This document shows positions 28,268-36,265 of a stretch of DNA of 64,000 bases, piece after piece (position 1 is the stretch's first letter; each line of letters begins with the position of its first letter). The notes under the pieces were generated by a model that saw nothing but the letters and a program-made list of their open reading frames with translations, was not told the DNA's origin and made no database searches. Source of the stretch: Pseudomonas koreensis (GTDB lineage: Bacteria > Pseudomonadota > Gammaproteobacteria > Pseudomonadales > Pseudomonadaceae); the NCBI RefSeq assembly GCF_012986595.1, contig NZ_JAAQYM010000003.1, positions 248,001 through 312,000 on the forward strand. The letters are read 5' to 3'. Both the position numbers and the translations under genes were made by a program.

Positions 28268-28807
28268 ATGGCCACTTCTCTCAACGGCAAACGCGTCGCG
28301 ATTTTGGTAACAGACGGTTTCGAACAGGTCGAATTGACCGGTCCCAAGCAGGCATTGGAGCAGGCTGGCGCCCAGGTCGACATCCTTTCCGCCGAGGCCG
28401 GCAAGGTCAAAGGCTGGAACCACGACAAACCGGCGGATGACTTCAAGGTCGACCAGACCTTTCAAGGCGCCAGCAGTGAGCAGTACGACGCGATCGTTCT
28501 GCCGGGCGGCGTGCAGAACTCCGACACCATCCGCATCGACCAGGACGCCCAGCACCTGGTCAAGACCGGCGCCTCGGCCGGCAAACCGATTGCGGTGATC
28601 TGCCACGGCGGCTGGCTGCTGATTTCCGCCGGGCTGGTCAACGGCAAGACCATGACCAGCTACAAGACACTCAAGGACGACCTGGTGAATGCCGGGGCCA
28701 ACTGGGTCGATAAAGAAGTGGTCAAGGACGGTCACCTGATCAGCAGCCGTCAGCCGGATGATATTCCCGCGTTCAACCGTGAGTTGATCGACGCACTCTC
28801 TGCCTGA
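28268..28807 (+). CDS. pfpI: DJ-1/PfpI family protein
   Basis: A 179-residue DJ-1/PfpI-superfamily protein, annotated as intracellular protease or deglycase; the Pseudomonas homologue affects stress tolerance and mutation rate. RVAILVTDGFEQVELTGP carries the conserved Glu, and AVICHGGWLLISAG holds the nucleophilic Cys near residue 115 and its following His. The ATG at 28268 has CAGGAGCTTATCG upstream, which decides against the 35-residue longer reading. The upstream DNA is shared with the divergent HDOD gene. Confidence 0.9.
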   Translation: MATSLNGKRVAILVTDGFEQVELTGPKQALEQAGAQVDILSAEAGKVKGWNHDKPADDFKVDQTFQGASSEQYDAIVLPGGVQNSDTIRIDQDAQHLVKTGASAGKPIAVICHGGWLLISAGLVNGKTMTSYKTLKDDLVNAGANWVDKEVVKDGHLISSRQPDDIPAFNRELIDALSA

Positions 28808-28828
28808 TCTTTGGGCTTGTGAGTGTAT

Positions 28829-28955
28829 GTGGTGAGGGGATTTATCCCCGATGGACAGCGCAGCTGTCCCAAATCGACTCACGCGGTCAGTCAGAAAACT
28901 GCGTTAGGGGTTTGCGCCTGCTACGCAGCCGATCGGGGATGAATCCCCTCGCTAC
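28829..28955. repeat. REP doublet, 'GGGGATTTATCCCC' family
   Basis: Second copy of the family at 2332-2460: GTGGTGAGGGGATTTATC and inverse arm GATCGGGGATGAATCCCC around an 80-base spacer. The right arm has one change in the palindrome (GATGAATC). Confidence 0.85.
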
Positions 28956-29057
28956 AAGTGATTTTCTGCAAGAGCAAGGGCTCACCGCATATCCACTCAC
29001 CAGCCAATCAGGCCGAGCAACACGGTATACTCCCGCTCTTTTTTCCGGAGCGACGTC

Positions 29058-30254
29058 ATGTCCCTGCCTAGCCTGCGCCTCAAAGCCAACGCCGACCGTC
29101 GCCTGCGCAACGGCCACTTGTGGGTCTACAGCAACGAAATCGATGTGGCCGCCACGCCACTGCACGGCTTCAAGGCCGGCGATCAGGCGATCCTCGAAGC
29201 TGCCGGCGGCAAGTCGCTGGGCATCGTCGCCATGAGCCCGAACAACCTGATCTGCGCTCGTCTGCTGTCGCGCGACATCAAACTGCCGCTGGACAAATCG
29301 CTGCTGGTGCATCGCCTGAATGTGGCCCTGTCGCTGCGCGAGCGCCTGTTCGACAAGCCGTTCTACCGCCTGGTCTACGGCGACTCCGACCTGCTGCCGG
29401 GCCTGGTGGTCGACCGTTTCGGCGACATCCTCGTGGTGCAGATCGCCTCAGCGACCATGGAAGCGCATAAAGATGACGTGATCGCCGCACTGACCCAAGT
29501 GCTCAAGCCAAGCGGCATTCTGTTCAAGAACGACTCCGCCGCCCGTGATGCCGAAGGCCTCAACCGTTACGTCGAAACCGTGTTCGGCCTGGTGCCGGAG
29601 TGGGTCGCCCTGGAAGAGAACGGCGTGAAGTTCGAAGCGCCGGTCATTGGCGGCCAGAAAACCGGCTGGTTCTACGACCACCGCATGAACCGCGCCCGCC
29701 TGGCTCCGTACGCCAAGGGCAAACGCGTGCTCGACCTTTACAGCTACATCGGTGGCTGGGGCGTGCAAGCGGCAGCGTTTGGCGCCAGTGAAGTGTTCTG
29801 CGTCGATGCCTCGGGCTTCGCGCTGGACGGCGTTGAGCGCAACGCTGCGCTGAACGGCTTCGCCGACAAGATGACCTGCATCGAAGGCGACGTCTTCGAA
29901 GCCCTGAAAGAACTCAAGGCCAGCGAAGAGCGATTCGACGTGATCGTTGCCGACCCGCCCGCGTTCATCAAGCGCAAGAAAGACATGAAAAACGGTGAAG
30001 GCGCCTACCGTCGCCTGAACGAGCAAGCCATGCGCCTGCTCACCAAGGACGGCATCCTGGTCAGCGCGTCGTGCTCGATGCACCTGCCGGAAGATGATCT
30101 GCAGAACATCCTGCTGACCAGTGCCCGCCACCTGGACCGCAACATCCAGTTGCTGGAGCGCGGCGGTCAGGGCCCGGACCACCCGGTGCACCCGGCCATC
30201 GCCGAAACCCGCTACATCAAGAGCATCACCTGCCGCCTCCTGCCTAACAGCTGA
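29058..30254 (+). CDS. rlmI: 23S rRNA (cytosine1962-C5)-methyltransferase
   Basis: Methylates C5 of C1962 in 23S rRNA with SAM. The 398-residue protein has an N-terminal PUA domain (LRLKANADRRLRNGHLWVYSNEI, in part) and a C-terminal Rossmann methyltransferase with GQKTGWFYDHRMNR, LDLYSYIGGWGVQAAAFGA, VIVADPPAFIKRK and the catalytic-type VSASCSMHL. A short palindromic terminator follows at 30268. Confidence 0.95.
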   Translation: MSLPSLRLKANADRRLRNGHLWVYSNEIDVAATPLHGFKAGDQAILEAAGGKSLGIVAMSPNNLICARLLSRDIKLPLDKSLLVHRLNVALSLRERLFDKPFYRLVYGDSDLLPGLVVDRFGDILVVQIASATMEAHKDDVIAALTQVLKPSGILFKNDSAARDAEGLNRYVETVFGLVPEWVALEENGVKFEAPVIGGQKTGWFYDHRMNRARLAPYAKGKRVLDLYSYIGGWGVQAAAFGASEVFCVDASGFALDGVERNAALNGFADKMTCIEGDVFEALKELKASEERFDVIVADPPAFIKRKKDMKNGEGAYRRLNEQAMRLLTKDGILVSASCSMHLPEDDLQNILLTSARHLDRNIQLLERGGQGPDHPVHPAIAETRYIKSITCRLLPNS

Positions 30255-30267
30255 TTGGCAGCCAAAA

Positions 30268-30289
30268 CGGGGAGCCCAAGGGCTCCCCG
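30268..30289 (+). terminator. Stem-loop terminator after rlmI
   Basis: CGGGGAGCCC (30268-30277), loop AA, GGGCTCCCCG (30280-30289). The stem is strong but the following CTTGCTGT is a poor uridine tract. It separates rlmI from the accessory island. Confidence 0.65.
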
Positions 30290-30463
30290 CTTGCTGTCTG
30301 GCGATGCAACGTCGCCGATGATCCGTTCTCCCTGTCTGCCGTCCTACATATAACTTCCTAAACCAGTGCGGGAAATTTCCCTGCGCATTTGATTTAACAC
30401 CCGATAACTTACAAATTTGTTCTAGCCGCGCGACCACTCCGACAAAATTACTGGAATTTTCCT

Positions 30464-30509
30464 ACTTAATAATCACTTGCCATAAACTCATTACAAACTA
30501 TTATTAAGT
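30464..30509. promoter_or_regulatory. Candidate promoter flanked by a 10-bp inverted repeat
   Basis: ACTTAATAAT (30464-30473) and ATTATTAAGT (30500-30509) are exact inverse copies. Between and within them lie TTGCCA (30477-30482) and TATTAT (30499-30504) with a 16-base spacer, a fair sigma-70 promoter for the peptide gene 54 bases downstream. The repeat overlaps the -10, so a regulator bound there would block the polymerase. No regulator gene is linked. Confidence 0.5.
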
Positions 30510-30557
30510 TGTCACCACGAGGTGGCACTCACTATCACTGAACATGGAGTTCACACT

Positions 30558-30629
30558 ATGAAAGCAATTACTCTGGAAGCTAACAAAATCGCAAACCTGG
30601 CTTTTCTGGTTGCCCCTAAAGCCCGTTAA
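30558..30629 (+). CDS. Putative 23-residue precursor or leader peptide
   Basis: A very short gene with a clear ribosome site (GGAG eight bases before ATG). The product begins MKAITLEANK, continues through a hydrophobic middle and ends LVAPKAR. It has one Thr, no Cys or Ser, and an Asn-Lys/Asn pattern followed by a basic C-terminus. It directly precedes genes for a SagB-type dehydrogenase, an AurF-like diiron oxygenase and an exporter, and a strong stem-loop separates it from them, a layout common for ribosomal precursor peptides made in excess. It is too short for homology-based assignment. Alternatives are a regulatory leader peptide or, less likely given its ribosome site, a chance frame. 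Confidence 0.6.
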   Translation: MKAITLEANKIANLAFLVAPKAR

Positions 30630-30637
30630 GTAAAGGT

Positions 30638-30669
30638 GGACGCTGGGGAGTGCCGGCACCCCAGCGTCC
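30638..30669 (+). other. Stem-loop between peptide gene and sagB-like gene
   Basis: GGACGCTGGGG (30638-30648) pairs perfectly with CCCCAGCGTCC (30659-30669); the 10-base loop contains the palindrome TGCCGGCA. No T tract follows, so it more likely acts as a partial terminator or an mRNA-processing and stability element that raises the peptide message over the downstream genes. Confidence 0.75.
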
Positions 30670-30699
30670 TCTCGACCTTGTCCAGAGCGAAGAGCCCAC

Positions 30700-31773
30700 A
30701 TGCACATCAATCCTTATTTATTCATACTGCCGCGCACGCCCGGACTTATTGTCTGGAACTACAAAGAACACATTCAACACGAACTCGATATCGATTATTC
30801 ATCGAGACTTGCCAAACTAATTCACGACCCCAACCTGTTTGACAGCCACAACATAATAGACACCCAACTATTAAACGCCAAAATACTGACCCCCACTAAA
30901 ATAGACAGTCCCATATGGGGCTGGGACGAACTATCGAAGATTTACCATATCGGCACACAGAACATTCCCTGTGAACAAGTGCCGCAGAATATCCATGAGT
31001 GGTCCCGACAATACCTGGATCACTGCAATGAAGTACTGGCCGCAGAGGCTCCTGACATGGAAGGCCTGGTGCAACACGTCGAGCGGCGCATCATGCTGCC
31101 TGCCCCTGTCGCCCTGACTGACAGCAGCCTGGGCGATGCGCTGCTGCAGCGAAAGACCTGTCGCTCCTTCACCGGTGAAGCAATCACCCTCAAGACCGTT
31201 GCCACGCTGCTGTATCTCTCCCTGGGTTATCTCGACGAACGCGACCCTGATCGCGACGCCAGCATCGCCCAAGGCCTGGGCGCGCGACGCAGCAGCCCCT
31301 CGGGTGGAGGACTCAACGCCTGCGAAGGATTTGTTCTGGCGCAAAACATCAGCGGCCTGGAACCCGGCATTTACGCCTATCACCCGGCCGAGCACGCCTT
31401 GAGTCCGGTCGGTCCTCTACCCGAGCCCGCGCTGGGCCACCTGCTGGCCGGGCAACACTTCATCAACAACTTGCCGTTGGGGCTGTTCATCACTGCGCGC
31501 TTCGACAAGCTCTGGTGGAAGTACCAGCACTCGCGGGCCTATCGCATGGCCTTCGTCGAAGCCGGCCACCTGTCACAGTCATTCCAGCTGGTGGCTACAG
31601 CCCAGGGGCTCAATACCTGGCTGACAGGAGCCTTCGGCGATCATCAGGTCGAAACCCTGCTCGGAATCGAAGGCAGTGCCGAGCAACCGCTGTTCTTTGT
31701 CGGCTGTGGCGCGAGCGACGGTCAGGCGATGTGCCAGGAAATGCAGGATCTGCTCCGGGAGACGCAAGCATGA
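30700..31773 (+). CDS. SagB-type (nitroreductase-fold) dehydrogenase with extra N-terminal domain
   Basis: A 357-residue flavoprotein candidate. Residues about 140-350 form the SagB/ThcOx nitroreductase fold: LLQRKTCRSFTGEAI (FMN-phosphate-binding Arg-x-Ser/Arg type, near 149-163), RRSSPSGGGLNACEGFVLA (196-214, the SagB-diagnostic PSGGGLxxxE), PGIYAYHPAEHAL and the GxxxQxxxLxAxxxGLxT-like HLSQSFQLVATAQGLNTW. The first 115 residues are AT-rich in codon use, lack nitroreductase motifs and could be a peptide-binding domain (inference). SagB enzymes normally oxidise azolines made by a YcaO protein, but none is present here, so a different oxidation is likely. The ATG at 30700 has only a weak ribosome site. 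Its stop overlaps the next start by four bases. Confidence 0.82.
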   Translation: MHINPYLFILPRTPGLIVWNYKEHIQHELDIDYSSRLAKLIHDPNLFDSHNIIDTQLLNAKILTPTKIDSPIWGWDELSKIYHIGTQNIPCEQVPQNIHEWSRQYLDHCNEVLAAEAPDMEGLVQHVERRIMLPAPVALTDSSLGDALLQRKTCRSFTGEAITLKTVATLLYLSLGYLDERDPDRDASIAQGLGARRSSPSGGGLNACEGFVLAQNISGLEPGIYAYHPAEHALSPVGPLPEPALGHLLAGQHFINNLPLGLFITARFDKLWWKYQHSRAYRMAFVEAGHLSQSFQLVATAQGLNTWLTGAFGDHQVETLLGIEGSAEQPLFFVGCGASDGQAMCQEMQDLLRETQA

Positions 31774-32747
31774 CGGCGCCCCTGGCAGATCCGCCCCTGG
31801 CGCCCGAGTCTTGGTCACAGCGGTTTACCCTTGGCGACTGGAACAGCCACGCCTCGGTACGCAATAGCCGTCACAACTACCAGTTACCACCCGACGTGCA
31901 GGAACAACTGCAAACCCGTTTCTGGTTCCCGCCAGCCTTCCTGCCATACCTGGCGCACCCCGCCATCCAGGCCGCAGGCGCAACGGTCATGCACCGCCTG
32001 ACTGCCAATCACCTGGTGCACTTTCTCGACTACACCACCTTGCTCGAGCATCGCATCGTCAACCGGGCAGTGGAAACCATCGTCCACGGCGAGTTGCCTG
32101 CCTATGTCCCGCCACGGATGAAAACCGCGGCGCTGCAGCTCTATACGGACGAGGGCTACCACGCGCTGTTCTCCGATCGGCTCGCCAGTCAGATCGCTGA
32201 ATTGCATGGTTTCAACGCACGTCCGGTGATGCCTTTGCGAATCACCCGAATGAACGCCCTGATTGCCCGCACCGCCGAAAACAATCGCCCGCTGGCGTGG
32301 TTCCTGCTTGGCTTTGTCTCGGAAACCATCATTGCCCGGGAGCTACTGGAGGTCTGCCGCGAAACGCTGGTCACCAGCGTGAACGACATGCTGCGCGATC
32401 ACCTGAGCGACGAGGCTCGCCACAGTCGCTACTTTTGCGAGGTGTTCCATTACCTGTGGCTAACCCTTAACAGCCGCCAGCGCACCTTCACCGCCAGAAC
32501 CCTGCTGGACGTCATCGGCATCTTCTTCGAAGTCGATGAACGCTGGCTGCGGCAGAGCCTGCGAGGCGCCGGCATTGCCGAAACCGACGTGGCGCAGATT
32601 ATCGGCAGCCTGGCCAACGCCCAGGCCAACCGGCAACGAGCGCGATCAGGCGCCGGCGCGACACTGCAGGCATTGGAGCAGGCAGGTTTCTTTGCCCTGC
32701 CCCACAACCGAAAACTTTTTGCCAAGGCAGGACTGATCGATGAATAA
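31770..32747 (+). CDS. AurF-like diiron oxygenase
   Basis: A 325-residue ferritin-like protein of the p-aminobenzoate N-oxygenase (AurF, PF11583-type) family, which oxidise amines or related groups with O2. The seven AurF iron ligands can all be aligned: Glu93 (LLEHRIVN), Glu128 and His131 (TDEGYH), Glu185 (VSETII), His211, Glu215 and His218 (HLSDEARH), with the E35E, ExxH and HxxxExxH spacings kept. It should therefore bind a working diiron centre. Substrate unknown; N-oxygenation or oxidative cleavage of an amino-acid or peptide group is possible. Start ATG at 31770 overlaps the upstream stop (ATGA); the longer frame upstream is a shadow of the SagB gene. Confidence 0.85.
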   Translation: MTAPLADPPLAPESWSQRFTLGDWNSHASVRNSRHNYQLPPDVQEQLQTRFWFPPAFLPYLAHPAIQAAGATVMHRLTANHLVHFLDYTTLLEHRIVNRAVETIVHGELPAYVPPRMKTAALQLYTDEGYHALFSDRLASQIAELHGFNARPVMPLRITRMNALIARTAENNRPLAWFLLGFVSETIIARELLEVCRETLVTSVNDMLRDHLSDEARHSRYFCEVFHYLWLTLNSRQRTFTARTLLDVIGIFFEVDERWLRQSLRGAGIAETDVAQIIGSLANAQANRQRARSGAGATLQALEQAGFFALPHNRKLFAKAGLIDE

Positions 32748-33972
32748 CCGAGCACACGCAGGCACTGCCCGACAACGACGCGGCGCCGTCAGTCTTCTGC
32801 TGGCCATGGTCCTGCTTGGGGTGTTTCCGCTGGATGTGCTGCTGCCCTCGTTTCCCGCACTGGCCGAACACTTTCGCAGCACCCCCGCGGACATTGCGCT
32901 GTCGATCAGCCTGTTCGCCGTAGGGATCGCGTTTGCGCAGTTGTTGATCGGGCCACTCTCCGACGTGATCGGTCGTAAAGGCCTGCTGCTCGCGGGCATG
33001 GGGGTGTCGATGCTGGGTGCGCTTGGCTGCGCCATGACCGCCGACTACACGTTCTTTCTGGCCTTCCGGTTGCTGCAGGCAGTGGGTTGCGGATGCTTTG
33101 TGCTGTCCCAGGCACTGGTGCAGGATCTGTTCGAGGGCGAGGAGCGCGATCGCTTGCGCATCCTGATGGTGACCGCGACGGGGATCTTCATTTCGGTGTC
33201 GCCGCTGGCCGGCACCTTTCTGCAAGCCACCCTCGGCTGGCGTGGCAGTTTCTGGGTGTTCACCGCACTGGCAGCGGTGGTGCTGATCAAGGCCTGGTTT
33301 TTTCTGGACAACAGCCGACCGAGCAAACGAAGCACGCCTTTGACTTTTCTCAATGCCTATCGCCGGGTGATGGGCGATTTCGAATTTGTCGGCTACTGGC
33401 TCATTTCTGCGTTTGCGTTTGCCTGCCACTTCTCGTTCATCGTCATCTCACCGCTGATTTTCATGGATCAACTGCACCTGTCGGCCTATGAGTTCTCGCT
33501 GATCCTGCTGGTCTACGGTGCGGCCTATATCGTTGGCGGGATTGCCGCCGCGCTGTTGAGTCGGCGTATCAGCTCTGCGCAACAGATCATTGCCGGGTTG
33601 AGCCTGATCCTGCTGGCAGGGCTGGTGATGCTGTTCCTGTCGCAGCACTTCGCGCTCTCGCCCGCCACCGTGCTGATTCCGATGCTGATCTGTACCGCCG
33701 GCACCACCATCGCGCGCCCGGCCGCCACCTCACGGGCGATGAGCCTGTTCCCGGAGAACGCCGGCACCTCGGCCTCGGCCGGCAGCACGATCATCTTCAT
33801 CTGCGGCGGCTTGATCAGCGCGTTGATCAGCCTGAGCCCGAGCAACCTGCAAACGACCCTCGGCTACTGTTTTGTCCTGCTCAGTGGCATTGCACTGGCG
33901 TTGAACAAGCGAATCGGCCATCGCGCCAAAGTCCTCGACAACAGCGCCATCGCCCCCACGAACGGCGATTGA
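32740..33972 (+). CDS. Bcr/CflA-type MFS exporter
   Basis: A 410-residue major facilitator with twelve hydrophobic segments. The opening LLLAMVLLGVFPLDVLLPSFPALAEHF and the motif A segment LLIGPLSDVIGRKGLLLAGM near residue 65-85 (GPLSDxIGRKxxL) are characteristic of the Bcr/CflA drug and small-molecule exporters. It overlaps the diiron oxygenase gene by eight bases and so probably exports the product of this cassette or protects the host from it. A GC-rich, normal Pseudomonas codon use contrasts with the AT-rich start of the cassette. Confidence 0.9.
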   Translation: MNNRAHAGTARQRRGAVSLLLAMVLLGVFPLDVLLPSFPALAEHFRSTPADIALSISLFAVGIAFAQLLIGPLSDVIGRKGLLLAGMGVSMLGALGCAMTADYTFFLAFRLLQAVGCGCFVLSQALVQDLFEGEERDRLRILMVTATGIFISVSPLAGTFLQATLGWRGSFWVFTALAAVVLIKAWFFLDNSRPSKRSTPLTFLNAYRRVMGDFEFVGYWLISAFAFACHFSFIVISPLIFMDQLHLSAYEFSLILLVYGAAYIVGGIAAALLSRRISSAQQIIAGLSLILLAGLVMLFLSQHFALSPATVLIPMLICTAGTTIARPAATSRAMSLFPENAGTSASAGSTIIFICGGLISALISLSPSNLQTTLGYCFVLLSGIALALNKRIGHRAKVLDNSAIAPTNGD

Positions 33973-34230
33973 GCCTGCCGGTCGTCATGCCACAGGCACC
34001 GTCGGCACTGGAACAATGCTTTGCGCCATTCCCTCCAGACGCCAGCGGTGTAGAATCGGCTGATTCATCGCCATTCATCCCCCGGCGGGTTTATGAGCTC
34101 AGGCTGAGGCAAGCGGCGATCCCGCAAAGTCATCGGCAACATCCAGGACACACGGCCATTTCTGAGTGTTCCAGACGTCAATAGAAGCTCACTTCCCTTT
34201 TGATACCTGATTAGCCGCCCGGAGTGCTCC
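33973..34230. other. Gap between the MFS exporter gene and ilvD
   Basis: This 258-base gap holds no gene I can support and no recognisable strong terminator or REP. The ilvD ribosome site CCGGAGTGCTCC is at its end. The ilvD promoter should be here, but I could not assign it. Confidence 0.5.
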
Positions 34231-36072
34231 ATGCCAGATTACCGCTCGAAAACTTCCACCCACGGCCGCAACATGGCCGGCGCCCGCGCACTGTGGCGCG
34301 CCACCGGGATGAAAGATGACGACTTCAAGAAGCCGATCATCGCCATTGCCAACTCCTTCACCCAGTTCGTGCCGGGCCACGTGCACCTCAAAGACCTCGG
34401 TCAACTGGTGGCCCGTGAAATCGAACGCGCGGGTGGCGTCGCAAAAGAATTCAACACCATCGCCGTGGACGACGGCATCGCCATGGGCCACGACGGCATG
34501 CTCTATTCGCTGCCAAGCCGCGAGATCATCGCCGACTCCGTCGAGTACATGGTCAACGCCCACTGTGCCGACGCCATCGTCTGCATTTCCAACTGCGACA
34601 AGATCACCCCGGGCATGTTGATGGCGGCCTTGCGCCTGAACATCCCGGTGATCTTCGTGTCCGGCGGCCCGATGGAAGCCGGCAAGACCAAACTCGCGTC
34701 CCACGGCCTCGACCTCGTCGACGCCATGGTGATCGCCGCCGACTCCAGCGCTTCTGACGAGAAAGTCGCTGAATACGAGCGCAGCGCCTGCCCGACCTGC
34801 GGTTCCTGCTCCGGCATGTTCACCGCCAACTCGATGAACTGCCTGACCGAAGCCCTGGGCCTCGCGCTGCCGGGCAACGGTTCGACCCTCGCCACCCACA
34901 GCGACCGCGAACAGCTGTTCCTGCAGGCCGGCCGCACCATCGTCGAACTGTGCAAGCGTTACTACGGCGAAAACGACGAGTCGGTGCTGCCGCGCAACAT
35001 CGCCAACTTCAAGGCGTTCGAGAACGCGATGATGCTCGACATCGCCATGGGTGGTTCGACCAACACCATCCTGCACTTGCTGGCTGCGGCCCAGGAAGCC
35101 GAGATCGATTTCGACCTGCGCGACATCGACCGTCTCTCGCGCAGCGTGCCGCAACTGTGCAAGGTCGCGCCGAACATCCAGAAATACCACATGGAAGACG
35201 TGCACCGCGCCGGCGGTATCTTCAGCATCCTCGGTTCGCTGGCCCGTGGCGGTCTGCTGCACACCGACCTGCCGACCGTGCACAGCCGCAGCATGGAAGA
35301 AGCGATCGCCAAGTGGGACATCACCCAGACCACCGATGAAGCGGTGCACCACTTCTTCAAGGCCGGTCCTGCCGGTATCCCGACGCAGACGGCGTTCAGC
35401 CAGTCGACCCGTTGGGAAACCCTCGACGACGACCGTGAAAACGGCTGCATCCGCAGCTTCGAACACGCCTACTCGAAAGAAGGCGGCCTGGCCGTGCTGT
35501 ACGGCAACATCGCCCTCGACGGCTGTGTGGTGAAAACCGCCGGCGTCGACGAGTCGATCCACGTCTTCGAAGGCAACGCGAAGATCTTCGAAAGCCAGGA
35601 CAGCGCGGTGCGCGGCATCCTCGCCGACGAAGTGAAGGAAGGCGACATCGTCATCATTCGCTACGAAGGCCCGAAAGGCGGCCCGGGCATGCAGGAAATG
35701 CTTTACCCGACCTCGTACCTGAAATCCAAAGGTCTGGGCAAAGCCTGTGCGCTGCTCACCGATGGCCGCTTCTCCGGCGGCACCTCGGGCCTGTCCATCG
35801 GCCACGCTTCGCCAGAGGCTGCGGCCGGCGGCGCGATCGGTCTGGTACAGGACGGCGACAAAGTGCTGATCGACATTCCGAACCGCTCGATCAATCTGTT
35901 GGTCAGCGACGAAGAACTGGCTGCACGCCGGGTCGAGCAGGACAAGAAAGGCTGGAAACCGGTCGAGCAGCGTCCACGCAAAGTGACCACCGCACTCAAG
36001 GCCTACGCCCTGCTGGCGACCAGCGCCGACAAGGGCGCCGTGCGTAACAAGGCGATGCTCGACGGGCTGTAA
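34231..36072 (+). CDS. ilvD: Dihydroxy-acid dehydratase
   Basis: Dehydrates 2,3-dihydroxyisovalerate and 2,3-dihydroxy-3-methylvalerate to the 2-oxo acids in valine and isoleucine synthesis, using an Fe-S cluster and Mg. 613 residues, standard. Cluster cysteines lie in [15 protein letters not shown] and [19 protein letters not shown], and [14 protein letters not shown] is the C-terminal signature. The E. coli-type long form. It has its own terminator at 36092. Confidence 0.97.
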   Translation: MPDYRSKTSTHGRNMAGARALWRATGMKDDDFKKPIIAIANSFTQFVPGHVHLKDLGQLVAREIERAGGVAKEFNTIAVDDGIAMGHDGMLYSLPSREIIADSVEYMVNAHCADAIVCISNCDKITPGMLMAALRLNIPVIFVSGGPMEAGKTKLASHGLDLVDAMVIAADSSASDEKVAEYERSACPTCGSCSGMFTANSMNCLTEALGLALPGNGSTLATHSDREQLFLQAGRTIVELCKRYYGENDESVLPRNIANFKAFENAMMLDIAMGGSTNTILHLLAAAQEAEIDFDLRDIDRLSRSVPQLCKVAPNIQKYHMEDVHRAGGIFSILGSLARGGLLHTDLPTVHSRSMEEAIAKWDITQTTDEAVHHFFKAGPAGIPTQTAFSQSTRWETLDDDRENGCIRSFEHAYSKEGGLAVLYGNIALDGCVVKTAGVDESIHVFEGNAKIFESQDSAVRGILADEVKEGDIVIIRYEGPKGGPGMQEMLYPTSYLKSKGLGKACALLTDGRFSGGTSGLSIGHASPEAAAGGAIGLVQDGDKVLIDIPNRSINLLVSDEELAARRVEQDKKGWKPVEQRPRKVTTALKAYALLATSADKGAVRNKAMLDGL

Positions 36073-36091
36073 GCGTCGAATCGCAGTAACG

Positions 36092-36123
36092 AAAATGCCC
36101 CGCCAACGTGCGGGGCATTTTTT
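36092..36123 (+). terminator. Rho-independent terminator of ilvD
   Basis: AAAATGCCCCGC (36092-36103), 6-base loop, GCGGGGCATTTT (36110-36121) and a T tract, 20 bases after the ilvD stop. Confidence 0.92.
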
Positions 36124-36156
36124 CGCCTGATCGAATCAATGGATGAACACGAGGGC

Positions 36157-36253
36157 CCCATCGCTGGCAATCCAGCTCCCACAGGGATTTATGGTGCTCT
36201 CACCATTTGTGTTTCACCTTGGACACTGTGGGAGCTGGCTTGCCAGCGATGGG
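36157..36253. repeat. REP doublet, CATCGCTGGCAAGCCAGCTCCCACAG family
   Basis: Arms CCCATCGCTGGCAATCCAGC and inverse lie between convergent ilvD and the phosphatase gene. Related copies at 59466-59557 and 62611-62702. Confidence 0.92.
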
Positions 36254-36265
36254 AGCGACTCGGTC

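Larger units (their letters stand above)
30255..30557. other. AT-rich region upstream of the 23-residue peptide gene
   Basis: After the rlmI stem-loop this 303-base gap turns clearly AT-rich (long A/T stretches, unlike the rest of the window). It holds a 12-bp palindrome GGGAAATTTCCC at 30370-30381, the inverted repeat and promoter noted separately, and a short CCAC-GAG-GTGG hairpin near 30514-30524. I find no further gene in it. The composition suggests recent acquisition or a highly regulated promoter zone. Confidence 0.6.

Noticed and set aside
30558..30629. Short peptide considered as PqqA, the PQQ precursor
   Set aside because: Same length, but PqqA needs the Glu-x-x-x-Tyr pair and pqqB-E neighbours; neither is here.
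31515..31769. In-frame upstream extension of the diiron oxygenase
   Set aside because: It overlaps the SagB gene in another frame; the ATG at 31770 has the typical stop-start overlap and matches the family's N-terminus in length.
30700..33972. Cassette considered as a microcin-C-like or thiazole microcin cluster
   Set aside because: No ThiF-like adenylating enzyme and no YcaO cyclodehydratase; the peptide lacks Cys and Ser.
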